NCBI RefSeq assembly: GCF_000143415.4
Contig: NW_003314284.1
Coordinates: 313,421 to 354,330 of the forward strand
DNA: 40,910 nt
Direction of reading: 5' to 3'
From: Selaginella moellendorffii
Lineage: Eukaryota > Streptophyta > Lycopodiopsida > Selaginellales > Selaginellaceae
Under the pieces are notes generated by a model. The model was not told the origin of the DNA. It made no database searches and was given only the letters and a program-made list of their open reading frames with translations. Positions 1 to 8,739 of the stretch are shown piece after piece; within the stretch, counting starts at the first letter, position 1, and every line of letters begins with the position of its first letter. The position numbers and the translations under genes were made by a program.

Positions 1-31
1 AAACACTGATTTTTGCGTCCAGGGAATTGGC

Positions 32-934
32 CTAGATATGGTCTCTCTGTGCTATGAGCTGCGCAAGCTGGAGCTGCAAGGTGATAAACATATCGTGACT
101 CTTGGCTTCCATCTCGATCCGCCTGTTCTCCGCCTGGGCTCGCATCAACAGCAGCTGCCTCTGCGACTCCAGCTTGGACCTCTCGATCCTCACCACTGAC
201 TCCCCAAGCGAAGCAACCAGAGCTACGAGAGCGTCCTTGGCCAGCCAAGAGCTTCCACATCGCCTCATCGAGCCGCCGCCACACCTCGTCTTCTTCCTCC
301 TGTTCGCCAGCGCCCGTGGCTTCCTCTTCAAACCAGCATCGAAGTTGGAGAGCTCTTCCTCCACCTCTTCCTCTTCGTCCTCCTCTTCTCCTTCTGCGTC
401 TTCGTCCTCCTCTTCAAACTCGTTGTGATTCCCATCACCACCACCACCCCGATGGCTCTCGTTTCCACCATCTTCGTCAAACTCGTCGCCATTCACCTCG
501 GTGTTTGTATCGTCCAAGGAGGAGAAATGGTGGTGCCTGGCGGATCCAAAGTCGCCGTTATACGCAGCAGCGGTGGCAGTGGCAGTGGCGGCGGCGGCAG
601 CTCCTTCCTGGGCTATCAATCCCCTGGCAGCGCTCGCAAACATGGCGTCCATTCGAGCAAAGTAAGGCCACTTTGAGGAGGAGGAGGAGGAGGAGCCCTT
701 GTGCATCTTCTCCTTGAACTTCTTCTTGAGGTCCTCCACCTTGTTCTTGCACTGGAGCGGAGATTTTGGCAGGCAGCGCAAGCCCCCGGCCGCCGCAAAA
801 GTGGTGGCTACCTCCTCCCAGTGCCTGGCTTTGAGGTTGCCCCACTCTACTTGCCTCCATTTGTCCTCGTAGATGCTGAGGAGCGTCCACACCGCCTGCT
901 CGCTCCATACCTTGCCTCCTCCATTCTGACTCAT
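32..934 (-). CDS. Trihelix (GT-type, SIP1/ASIL-like) transcription factor
   Basis: Single-exon gene of 300 codons, read from ATG at 934 to TAG at 32-34. Residues about 8-90 form a trihelix (Myb/SANT-like) DNA-binding domain: three helices carry the spaced tryptophans (VWSEQAVWTLLSIYEDKW, then HWEEVA) and the CKNKVEDLKKKFK segment typical of the SIP1/ASIL clade, followed by KWPYF. A long low-complexity middle part (serine run, Ala/Thr run, Gly-rich, then Glu/Asp-rich around residues 165-195) leads to a basic KRKPRALANRRKKTR stretch that probably serves as nuclear localisation signal. The last 70 residues are a predicted coiled coil (ERSKLESQRQLLLMRAQAENRRIEMEAK), the usual C-terminal dimerisation helix of this clade. 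Expected role: nuclear repressor or activator binding GT elements. The target genes cannot be told from the sequence. No intron is needed, as is common in this family. Confidence 0.9.
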   Translation of the reverse strand: MSQNGGGKVWSEQAVWTLLSIYEDKWRQVEWGNLKARHWEEVATTFAAAGGLRCLPKSPLQCKNKVEDLKKKFKEKMHKGSSSSSSSKWPYFARMDAMFASAARGLIAQEGAAAAATATATAAAYNGDFGSARHHHFSSLDDTNTEVNGDEFDEDGGNESHRGGGGDGNHNEFEEEDEDAEGEEEDEEEEVEEELSNFDAGLKRKPRALANRRKKTRCGGGSMRRCGSSWLAKDALVALVASLGESVVRIERSKLESQRQLLLMRAQAENRRIEMEAKSHDMFITLQLQLAQLIAQRDHI

Positions 935-1189
935 CTCATCACCGCCCTAATGCAGCGTTTTCTAAACTTCAAAGCGACATGAGAGCATGCCTTCTTTTGA
1001 AGAAGTCCCCTCTCCCCAAGCAAAAAAACATTACCTGGTAGATGATATACTGTAAGGATTTTGGAAATAAGTCAATTTTTCTGCGTTATAAAATTTACAA
1101 TAAGTAGAACTCAAGAAGTATTTGAGCAAGAAAAACGCTTGGCCGAAGGAGATTATGTCTAATTCTTTTCATACTTGTAAATTGCTTTG

Positions 1190-1810
1190 TGAAGGATCTG
1201 GATTGGAATCTCAATTGGGGACAAATGGGCAAAGTTGCATCCCAATGACGCTCATCAAGAAGCTGTTTGGCATTCGACTTTGAAGCAGGTCTGTGCCATT
1301 TCCATGTCTGTGGTGTAGTAGAAAACTACACAACTACTGTATTTGCTGACATGTATTGGGATCTCTACATCCACTACTAAGCTCCACCACTTTGCCATCG
1401 TTACTAATATTGCTCAAGTTGTAGAATTGAATTCCACCTGAATGGTGAATATCTGCAATCACTTGCTCTTCATCCTTGAATTCAACTTCATGCAGCGTGA
1501 CATGCCACTCATTGGCATTTGCCCATATCTGCCATCTCCATGTTTTAGAACCAAGCATGGACTCCTCTTTAGATTGTATGTGTTGTACGTATTGAAGTCC
1601 TTCACAATCAAGATGCAAATCCTGCAGCTCTAACAACTTGGATCCACAAACAGTTTCACTTGGAGCTGCAACCACATCCTCGAATGGTTCAGTCGGATAA
1701 AACGAATAAATCCCAAGTGGCAACCATTTGGAACGTTGATGAAATTTCACCAGTCTCCAACTGTGAAGCCTGCAACATCTTGTGTGGAGTGACCCCGGGA
1801 TAGTAAACAA
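1190..1810 (-). pseudogene. F-box gene relic, paralogue of the gene at 14085-15410
   Basis: The minus strand carries segments that clearly match the intact F-box gene at 14085-15410. The piece around 1200-1275 matches 14160-14240 (C-terminal coding end). The piece around 1315-1640 matches 14515-14840 and encodes SKTWRWQIWANANEWHV and DIHHSGGIQFYNLS, against SKTWRWQIWENDNEWHV in the intact copy. About 270 bp (14250-14515) that lie between these parts in the intact gene are missing, so the reading frame is broken. The N-terminal F-box itself is not recognisable. The stretch 1640-1810 is open but does not align well with the intact copy, so this relic may come from a slightly different family member. 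It lies at the same place relative to importin-9 as the intact copy, which marks it as part of a segmental duplication. Confidence 0.75.
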
Positions 1811-2082
1811 AAACTGCCTCGTCTTTGTTCGTTTTTCTCGCTTGTTCTATCCCCTCAAGAGCAAGAGAGTGGAACAAAACTTATGTGTTCCATGCAGAGA
1901 TTGATTTTTCTTCTTCCAGGGCAACTGCAACTGCGTCTATTTCAAGCTTGTTTCAGTCTTACACAAGATGAATGGATTGCCGCCAATGGTGGCTGTGATC
2001 CAGCCCGGCGTAATTTCCTCATCACGCTAGTCTTCAGGCTTGCATACCCATTTTAGAGGAAGAAAAAGTCTTTCTCCGGGCT

Positions 2083-3020
2083 TCATGCTACAGTGCCATC
2101 TCTGCGTCGTTTTGGTTTGTTGGCCGGTCTGGCAGCTTTTGGCAGGAACGAGCGTTCTTTGGAGATTTGCTGAGGCGTGGAGCTTGAAGAAGGATTTGCC
2201 GCCTCTGCTCCGTTAGCCTCCTCCTGTTCCTCCCGCTCTACATGCAGCAGCAAAACTAAGGAAAGCTCAAGACATATCAATTAATCTTACCTCTCTTCGC
2301 TTTTAGAGCTGCTGCCTTGATTTGCCGCCTTAGAGCTGCTGCCTTAACTGCTGCCTTGGCCTCCTGCAGAGCTTCTATCTTGGCATCCTCCTCTTCCAGC
2401 CGCTCTACATGCAGCAGCAAACTAAGAAAAGCTCAAAACATATCAATTGATCTCACTTATCTTCTCGTCCTCGTACAACTTGTGCACCATCAAGGCGCCA
2501 ATGAGTGTTTCGCTGTACTCCATGATCAACTCGTCTGTGGCGCCCTTGGGAACTGACATGGACGGATATTTCCCCCACGCGGCCCACTCCTGCTTCCACT
2601 CACGATACAAATCCCGATACTCTTCGTCGAAGGCACTCTCGAGCGGAAGGGTGGCAGCGGACATAGTGAAGCGCACCTGTTCAAAAGATTTTAGATCCAA
2701 GCGTTTCTCACAAATATGCCTACCCACTCTACATCCCGCTCCGCCCGACTCCGAGCCTCCATCGTAGCTCTTGTCCAGCGTACCATGTCAACAGCCTTAG
2801 GGCACCAAACTCTCCATCCTTCAATTATGCCTTTATACCAGGAAAGGTTATGTGTTAACCTTTGGACTTCGAGCTCCATTATCTCGGCTCGGACTCCCGC
2901 ACATGTCAAGAATCGCTGTGCCCACCAAGACGTTGCTGGAATCGATTGCATGCAAGCTCTCCAGCTTGGCGCATGCCCTTTCTGGGCATATGCAATGATC
3001 AGGAGATACAAAAGAGACAT
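2083..3020 (-). CDS. Uncharacterised four-exon gene (about 261 aa)
   Basis: I do not recognise this family. Hand-built exons on the minus strand are 3020-2724, 2676-2457, 2404-2291 and 2237-2083, with introns of 47, 52 and 53 nt; the phases agree and the stop is TGA at 2083-2085. The predicted protein starts with a short hydrophobic stretch (MSLLYLLIIAYA), has a tryptophan-rich region (WYKGIIEGWRVWCPK, YREWKQEWAAWGKYPS), then a highly charged Ala/Lys/Glu helix (residues about 170-215, with KAAVKAAALRRQIKAAALKAKR) and a basic tail (KAARPANKPKRRR). Introns 2 and 3 are about 92% identical, so the third exon arose by an internal duplication. The first exon is the least certain: a shorter protein could begin at ATG 2664. 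The gene sits between the F-box relic and importin-9; the second copy of this block has nothing equivalent, so it was inserted here or lost there. No function can be assigned. Confidence 0.6.
2238..2290 (-). repeat. Duplicated intron, copy 2
   Basis: This 53-nt intron (GTAAGA...ATGTAG) is the partner of the intron at 2405-2456. Both contain the same central segment ending in GCTGCTGCATGTAG. Because intron sequence normally drifts fast, 92% identity points to a fairly recent duplication or to gene conversion. Confidence 0.85.
2405..2456 (-). repeat. Duplicated intron, copy 1
   Basis: This 52-nt intron (GTGAGA...ATGTAG) differs from the intron at 2238-2290 by about four substitutions and one inserted T. 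The similarity runs on into the first codons of the next exon (AGCGG followed by a GGA/GAGGAGG pattern). The intron and the start of its downstream exon were therefore duplicated in tandem within the gene. Confidence 0.85.
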
Positions 3021-3120
3021 TGTTCCTCTGCGGAATCTGATCAAAGGCTCAGGTGACCCATGAGGTCAGCAATAGTCAACACCGGTCAAAATGCGTGGAA
3101 TGCTCACTCAACTAAAGATT

Positions 3121-3180
3121 TGGAGATGCCGGGTGCCTCTCGCATGCTAAGCGAGTGCTCTACCATCTGAGCTACTCCCC
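3121..3180 (-). pseudogene. Truncated tRNA-Ala(AGC)
   Basis: Read from 3180 down, the sequence begins GGGGAGTAGCTCAGATGG, has a complete D arm, a perfect anticodon arm (CTCGC, loop TTAGCAT, GCGAG; anticodon AGC) and ends in CATCTCCA, the normal 3' acceptor strand of plant tRNA-Ala. It is only 60 nt long instead of about 73. One base is missing from the 5' acceptor strand, and most of the T arm is gone (variable loop directly followed by GGCACCCGGC). The internal B box is therefore absent and the gene is probably dead. It lies in the intergenic gap between the uncharacterised gene and importin-9. Confidence 0.8.
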
Positions 3181-3421
3181 TCAACACAAAAGATCCAACG
3201 CAGGCTTGATCATCGATTCTTTTCATTCACGGGATTGTGTTCGACAGAAACTTACTCCGGGAATTTCCTGTGCGATGAGAGCCTTCGCGAAACATCTAGT
3301 TCAATACACTGGTATTGAGCTTGCGAGCTTTCGGATTTAAAAGCGGTTTACTCAAGAATCACACATAATCGTCGTCTCTGTCTCTTTCCTACAAAACTTT
3401 TTTCTCCCTCTCGGCCACTTC

Positions 3422-6400
3422 TTACTTGCTAGACACCGCATCTTGCACCGCACATTTTTCCCGATCAGACAGCTCCTGTGGAGAAAAGCAGATTTGTAAC
3501 AACACGTTGATTTACAAAGGTCTCACCTTGAAGAATTCACTGAATGCAAGCGGAGCTTCTTGTGAGAATCTCTTCATGAAGTCCACCAAGTAAGCTTGGA
3601 GATTGATCTGCAATGTGGCCGACCGGCGTCGCCAGAAACACGTTTTGCATATCACGTAATTATCGTAACGCTTACCTGATTGATTGGATCAACTTCATCG
3701 CTTGGTTCGTCCCCATCACTCTGTAAAACGAAACGAATATCAATGCCACAGCTTTTTCTCCAGGGATTAGCTCTTACCACGTCGCCATTCAACACGTCTT
3801 CGTACAGATCAGCAGGCTCGAAAACAGACCGTAGCGATTTATTGGCTGGCACTACATCTTCCACATCATTCCCGTCCGGGTTGCTAAGCTCTTCCCACTC
3901 ATCATCCTGAGAGAAGCTGAATACTTTGGAATTCGAACATTTAGATTTACCTCATCCACGAAATTGCTGGCTGCCTCTTGTCCTTCGACTAGACCACGAG
4001 CCAGGAGGGAGAAAATCTGAAGTCAGGTTTGTCACCGTTAAAGCCATTCATAACCGATCAAACCTTTTGAAGTGCGGAAACTCTCGTAAACTGGTCAGGT
4101 TGCAATTTGGATTTCGACCTTGTCTTGATTCCACCAGTAGCCTGTAAACACAATAATAAGAAAAGCAGTATTTTATGCTGTGACATACCTCCAGCAAGCG
4201 TCCTTCGACTTGAACTTGTGAAAGTAGAGGGTGTCCAGTGGCTAAAAGACTTGCCAGAGCTGTTGTACTCACTTTGATCTGGTACGAACCTTGAACTTCG
4301 TCTAAAAGTTCACTTTAGCATGCAGATACAACAGAACAATCTTTACCGTGGCATTTGGTCCATTCCGCCATTACACATGTGAGAGAATCTCCATAACCTT
4401 TCGAAGGAATACTCCTCAACAGCTCGATAAATTGCCCATAGTTAGGTGCGCTCATGTGTACCTGTTTGGGAATATAAAGGCTGCTACATAACCTTGACCA
4501 AGAACGTACCAGCTTGGCGAATACAAAGATCAGGGAGCCTTTGAGTGCCACACTTTCCAAACGTACCACTAATGCCGTCACGAGATCTCTGAGGTGGGGA
4601 GCCATACGCAAAGAAAACTTTTCAATAAGCTGTACGATAAAAGTGCCAGAATAAAGAGATCCGGAGCTATTTGTTTGCGGGTTCAACAATCTGTAAGAGA
4701 TTTCTTTAGTATACAAAAGTTTTGTCGGGTATTATTACCTCCCAGCAGCCGCCAGAAGCATCTTCATTGTAGAATCAGCGTCAGTGGCCCAAGCAAGCAA
4801 GTTCTCTCCTGCGCTTTTGACAAAGCCAGCTAGACACTCAGTTGCATTCTGTCGAGAAAGCAAGACATCAGGAAACCGCTGTCTGTTAACGAAAAGCTAC
4901 CTGTAGCTCGCTATCGTCATTCGTCTGCAAAACTATATCGATAATGGAGGTAAAGAGTGCATGATGCGCGTGCTTCAAGATGCTGAGAGGCGCGTTCTGA
5001 ATGCATTATCATATTAAAGAACAAACAAACGAAACAAGTAAAACGCAAGGAGAACGAACGAACCTTGACAAGCATGGTGAGAAGATCTAAAGCTCCCGCT
5101 ACTTGTCCTTCCTGCTGACTTCGTGGCTACACTTTGAAAACAAACAGTTACGTAGACCGCCTCAAGAATACCACTTCAAATACCTGACACAAAACGCCAG
5201 TAATAGCAGGAAGCACCCGCGCTGCAAGAGGCTCCATACAGCCAGGGGCATTTTTAACAGCCTGCATAAGCTCTCAGTCTTTTTCATGTTAATCAGATTT
5301 ACCTCTATAGCACTTAGTGCGTCTATGCTGATTAAGGGATCCCTGATATATGTCGCCCATACGTGCAGTAAAATGGGAGATAACATTGCCTCTGCTTCAG
5401 GCATGTGATCCTTGTCTGAGAAAGATCAAGGGTAGTCATGTGAAAGAAGTCAGTAAATAGGCCACTTACCAGCTTTTATTGCGGATTGCAACGCATCCAA
5501 AACAATATGCATAGTTTCTTCAGACCCCTGAGAAATAGTTTTTAGCATGATAAAGAAAAAGAATAGCATAAGAGCAAACCTGCTGCAAGAGTGTCGCCAG
5601 TGCTGTATAGAGTGATCTTATATAAGGCTGTGAGCTTCGAGACTCAACTTTTGGCAACAAGGTGGAAACTGCTTGGCATGAAGCCACCATGATTGGAATA
5701 TACCTGCGACAAACAAAAGGTTACAGAATAGACTATCGAAACAGGACTTACGAAGTATCAGACAGTCCTTCTATTGCAGTAAGAAAGAACTTCTCTTGTT
5801 TGTCCTTGCTAATCTGTAGAGGCGATCTTGATCAAACTATAAGAAACAAAGAATGAAACGTTCTACTTACGCAGGAAGAGAATTTTGCAACGGCCCATAG
5901 AGCACGGCCATATAAAAAGGGACACAATTTCATTCCTGAAAAATAACTTGTTCAGAAGAAAAACTGGTAGGCCTTACCTTGTGATAGGTCGTCAACTAAA
6001 ATGCGGTTAAAAAGAACGTCAATGCTGAATCCGGGCAGCTCATCGTCAGCCTAAAGAAGCATTGTAATAACATTTAGAATTATGAATGAAAATACCTCTA
6101 CACAAGATCCCAAAGTTAATAATGCCGCCTCGCGCACCTGCAGCATACAGATGCACAAACTGTTAGAAACATCCAATCATGATATACTTGCCTTCCACCA
6201 GCCAGTTTCACCCTGAGATTTCGCTCTGTCTGCATCTTCCATTCTTCTACTGACAGCTTCCAGAATAGCTAGTGTGCCTTCGTCCTCGTAGACACCAACA
6301 AACTCCTGGAGAAGCAAGACCCCTGAAATGAACTCACGAAAATCAAAACACACCTGTTTAGCTCTTTTACCTGACGTTCTGCAGCTACAGGATAAAGTAT

Positions 6401-8120
6401 CTTCCTCGGCCAGGAACTCACTCGCGTCTCCAGACCAAGTCTGGACCTGGAAGGCATCGGTTAGAAACTTGGAGCACGAAAAAACATGATACAACTTGTT
6501 CTTCAGTCATCTGCATGTACCCTATCGTGAAGTACGCCAGATCTTTGATGCTCTTGCGGATAACCTTCATCAATGAACAATAACGGGGTTGTCTCAACAC
6601 GTAAGCTTTGGATTTACCTCACAGTATCGTGAATGGCCAACTAGACATAGTAGAAACTCGAGCAACTGCAAGAGAGGCAAAGAATGAAGATAAATTCCAG
6701 TTCCCGGCCTCTTACCTGATTTGCGTACGACTCTAAACTTTCTTCAGAGCTTTTGGGATCAGCCAAGTCTACTTCGTCGCCGTTGACAGCAGCCTCCACG
6801 TAAACTTGCAGGTCTGTGACGAATGTATGCCAGAGTGGGGAAAGAACAACTAAAGAGAATTGGAGATGAGACCGTCAGCATTTGTGAAGCACTTCTATTT
6901 ACTTGTGAAGTCGTTGAATGCGAGTTTCGAAAAGTTCATCACAATTTGTTGCAAAGCTTTGATAGCCTGTAAGATTCATTAAATCTTCAGTCTCAATCAA
7001 CATGAAAAAAAGGAACTGATACCTCCATTTTGAGCAGCCAACTATCCGGCTCTTTCGGCCGGATTGTTTGAAGAAGTACTGCCGCAAATTGTTCCAACCA
7101 TCCCTTAAGCATAGGTTTCATCAGCGCCTTCGTTTCTGACTGCAGAAATAATCAGCATCAAAAGTAGCCAGAAATGAGAAACACATAACTTGATAAGCAC
7201 CACTCATAACCCCCAGGGTGGCGATGCAGCTATGCAACACATTCAGTGCTTCCTTTCGAGTCGACGCAGCGTAAACCTTGCAGGGAAACCGAATTATTTC
7301 ATAACAAAGGCTTCCTTTCGAAAAAAGTTTATCGAAACAAACTTACGGAAGATGTTGAGATAATGTCATACAAAGCCGGGAAAAGCACAGGCACCAGGTG
7401 TGGGAGTTGTCTATCGTCCATCTCGTCAGCAAAAAGGTAGAGGCATCGCATTCCTCCATTCACTGCATCATCCAGAAGTAGGAAAAACCATCGTCTCAGT
7501 ACATGTTACCTTTGTTAACGTCGGAGCGATCGTTTATGCACGCAAGGATGAGCATCATAAGCTCCGGCCATTCCTCTGGCCAGTCGGAAATGGCAATGCA
7601 TGCAATTACCATACCCACAGCGGTTTGTATCTTCTTCTCTGGATCACCCAAACCAAGGGGCAACAGCTTTCGAATCATTTCCTGGGAAAAACACGAACCA
7701 TCCTTCACAAAAAGCCGCGACAAAGCAATAGAACTTACCTTGTCTTGAGGAAAGACAGTGAAGTCATCGCCAATCCAATGCTTCTTCACGTAATGCTTCA
7801 AAAGAACCGCAGCTAGGTGAAATCCGTTAAAGGAAGCGCTGCGAGGAAAAGAGAAGAAACTAAACTTTCCAAGGATATCTGACGCACTCCCAGCGAGAAA
7901 TCGTTGTTCAGTGTGATTCTGGCGAGAGCAATGCCATATCCTGCCAGGAGAATCCAAATTTACTCCAATGACCATGTGAGAGGGGAGAAAAACCTGTCTT
8001 TCTTGATGCCTCCGTAAGAGCGCCTTCCGCTTGATTCCTAGCTCCCAGATTGGGATCCAGCGTCGCATTCAAGCAGCTGACCAGCCAGAGATCATCCGCC
8101 GCTGCCATTTCGCTGCGCAT
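3422..8120 (-). CDS. IPO9: Importin-9-type karyopherin beta (33 exons, about 1008 aa)
   Basis: Nuclear import receptor of the importin-beta superfamily (HEAT repeats; the human counterpart imports histones and ribosomal proteins). Exons: 8120-7994, 7940-7879, 7816-7739, 7681-7510, 7462-7347, 7276-7190, 7139-7023, 6966-6903, 6849-6716, 6665-6618, 6564-6496, 6446-6371, 6322-6192, 6137-6096, 6050-5978, 5935-5871, 5813-5752, 5703-5580, 5527-5470, 5415-5303, 5261-5184, 5126-5064, 4996-4901, 4848-4739, 4690-4510, 4461-4347, 4301-4189, 4141-4064, 4016-3951, 3906-3778, 3720-3676, 3607-3527, 3475-3422. All phases close to 1009 codons, close to the family's usual length. Diagnostic segments: VRQLAAVLLKHYVKKHW (importin-beta N-terminal domain), DPEKKIQTAVGM, SDWPEEWPEL, KTRSKSKLQPDQ, the acidic DDEWEEL segment and the C-terminal LSDREK motif. 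Intron 2 is AT-AC and intron 13 is GC-AG. The start at 8120 has an in-frame alternative at 8108. A degenerate copy lies at 15415-16510. Confidence 0.92.
7817..7878 (-). other. U12-type AT-AC intron in the importin-9 gene
   Basis: The 5' splice site is ATATCCTT directly after CAG, the exact U12-class consensus. The intron ends ...GGATTTCAC, giving AT-AC termini. A branch-like TTCCTTTAAC lies about 10 nt before the 3' end, the normal U12 spacing. Removing exactly 7817-7878 (62 nt) joins VRQ to LAAVLLKHYVKKHW without a gap, as the importin-9 family requires. Reading on to the nearby AG instead shifts the frame. The dead copy at 16208-16269 keeps the same intron at the same length. Confidence 0.88.
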
Positions 8121-8170
8121 TCACATTCCCCAATGAGAGAATGATCGAGCCCGGCCAAAACCCTTTACAA

Positions 8171-8178
8171 AAACCCTA
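8171..8178 (+). promoter_or_regulatory. Telo-box-like AAACCCTA upstream of importin-9
   Basis: AAACCCTA lies about 50 bp upstream of the importin-9 start codon (8120, minus strand). In plants this motif is common just upstream of housekeeping and translation-related genes. In the degenerate second copy (about 16548) the same place reads AAACCCCTAG, with one extra C, so the motif is altered there. Position and motif are seen; function is inferred. Confidence 0.4.
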
Positions 8179-8208
8179 GCAAATGCTAGTTAATATCGAC
8201 CTTTTCTT

Positions 8209-8690
8209 CTATGTAAGAAACTTTTGCAATCCAATGCCTTGGATCGAGAGACCACTTCCATGACAAACGAGCCCAGCTTTTGCGCAGCGTCTTTCGTGGG
8301 AGCCTGGATTCATCCATGTTTTTAAGATTTATTTCACTCACCTCGATGTTCAGTCGTGCCTCAGTAAGAACCATCCTCCATATCCCGAAACTCTCACCTG
8401 GATCATCCAACAGTGAATGAGACTTGGAAGAGAAAAGAACGAGAAAGTGAAAAACTCACCCCTTCGTAGTTCTTGGGGGCTTTGGTGAGATTACTATCCG
8501 AAGACAATGACTCCTCCAGGTGACACAGAACTTCCTCTCCATACTCTCGAAATGTTCTGCACAGAAAGAGAGAGGAACAATCACAGAAAAGTGGAAATCA
8601 AAAGACTCACTTGGAGCCAACGTCTTGATGGCTCTCGTAGATTTTTAGCCGGATCTCCGTTGCAAATCCTGCCCCTTCGAGACTTTGGAT
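8209..8690 (-). pseudogene. 3' fragment of a phosphoglucomutase/phosphomannomutase gene
   Basis: This piece matches the last four exons of the intact gene at 16591-19489 (compare 16591-17105), including the stop codon at 8209-8211 and the splice sites around 8400-8460. It lacks the bases that encode the middle of the LSLHDPVLPL segment: the sequence goes from GATGTTCAG directly to TCGTGCCTCAG, whereas the intact copy has about 20 more bases there. Matching stops near 8690, so the catalytic domains I-III are absent. It lies directly upstream of importin-9, just as the intact gene lies upstream of the dead importin copy. Confidence 0.85.
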
Positions 8691-8739
8691 GGACATAAAG
8701 AATGCTTTCTTGAATTGAGAACTCAAACAACCGGCAACC

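Noticed and set aside
102-717. Overlapping plus-strand open frames across the trihelix gene
   Set aside because: They are antisense shadows made of Ser/His/Arg runs from the GAG/TCC repeats; the minus-strand frame encodes the recognisable domain.
3121-3180. Functional tRNA-Ala
   Set aside because: The T arm and B box are missing and the acceptor stem has lost a base.
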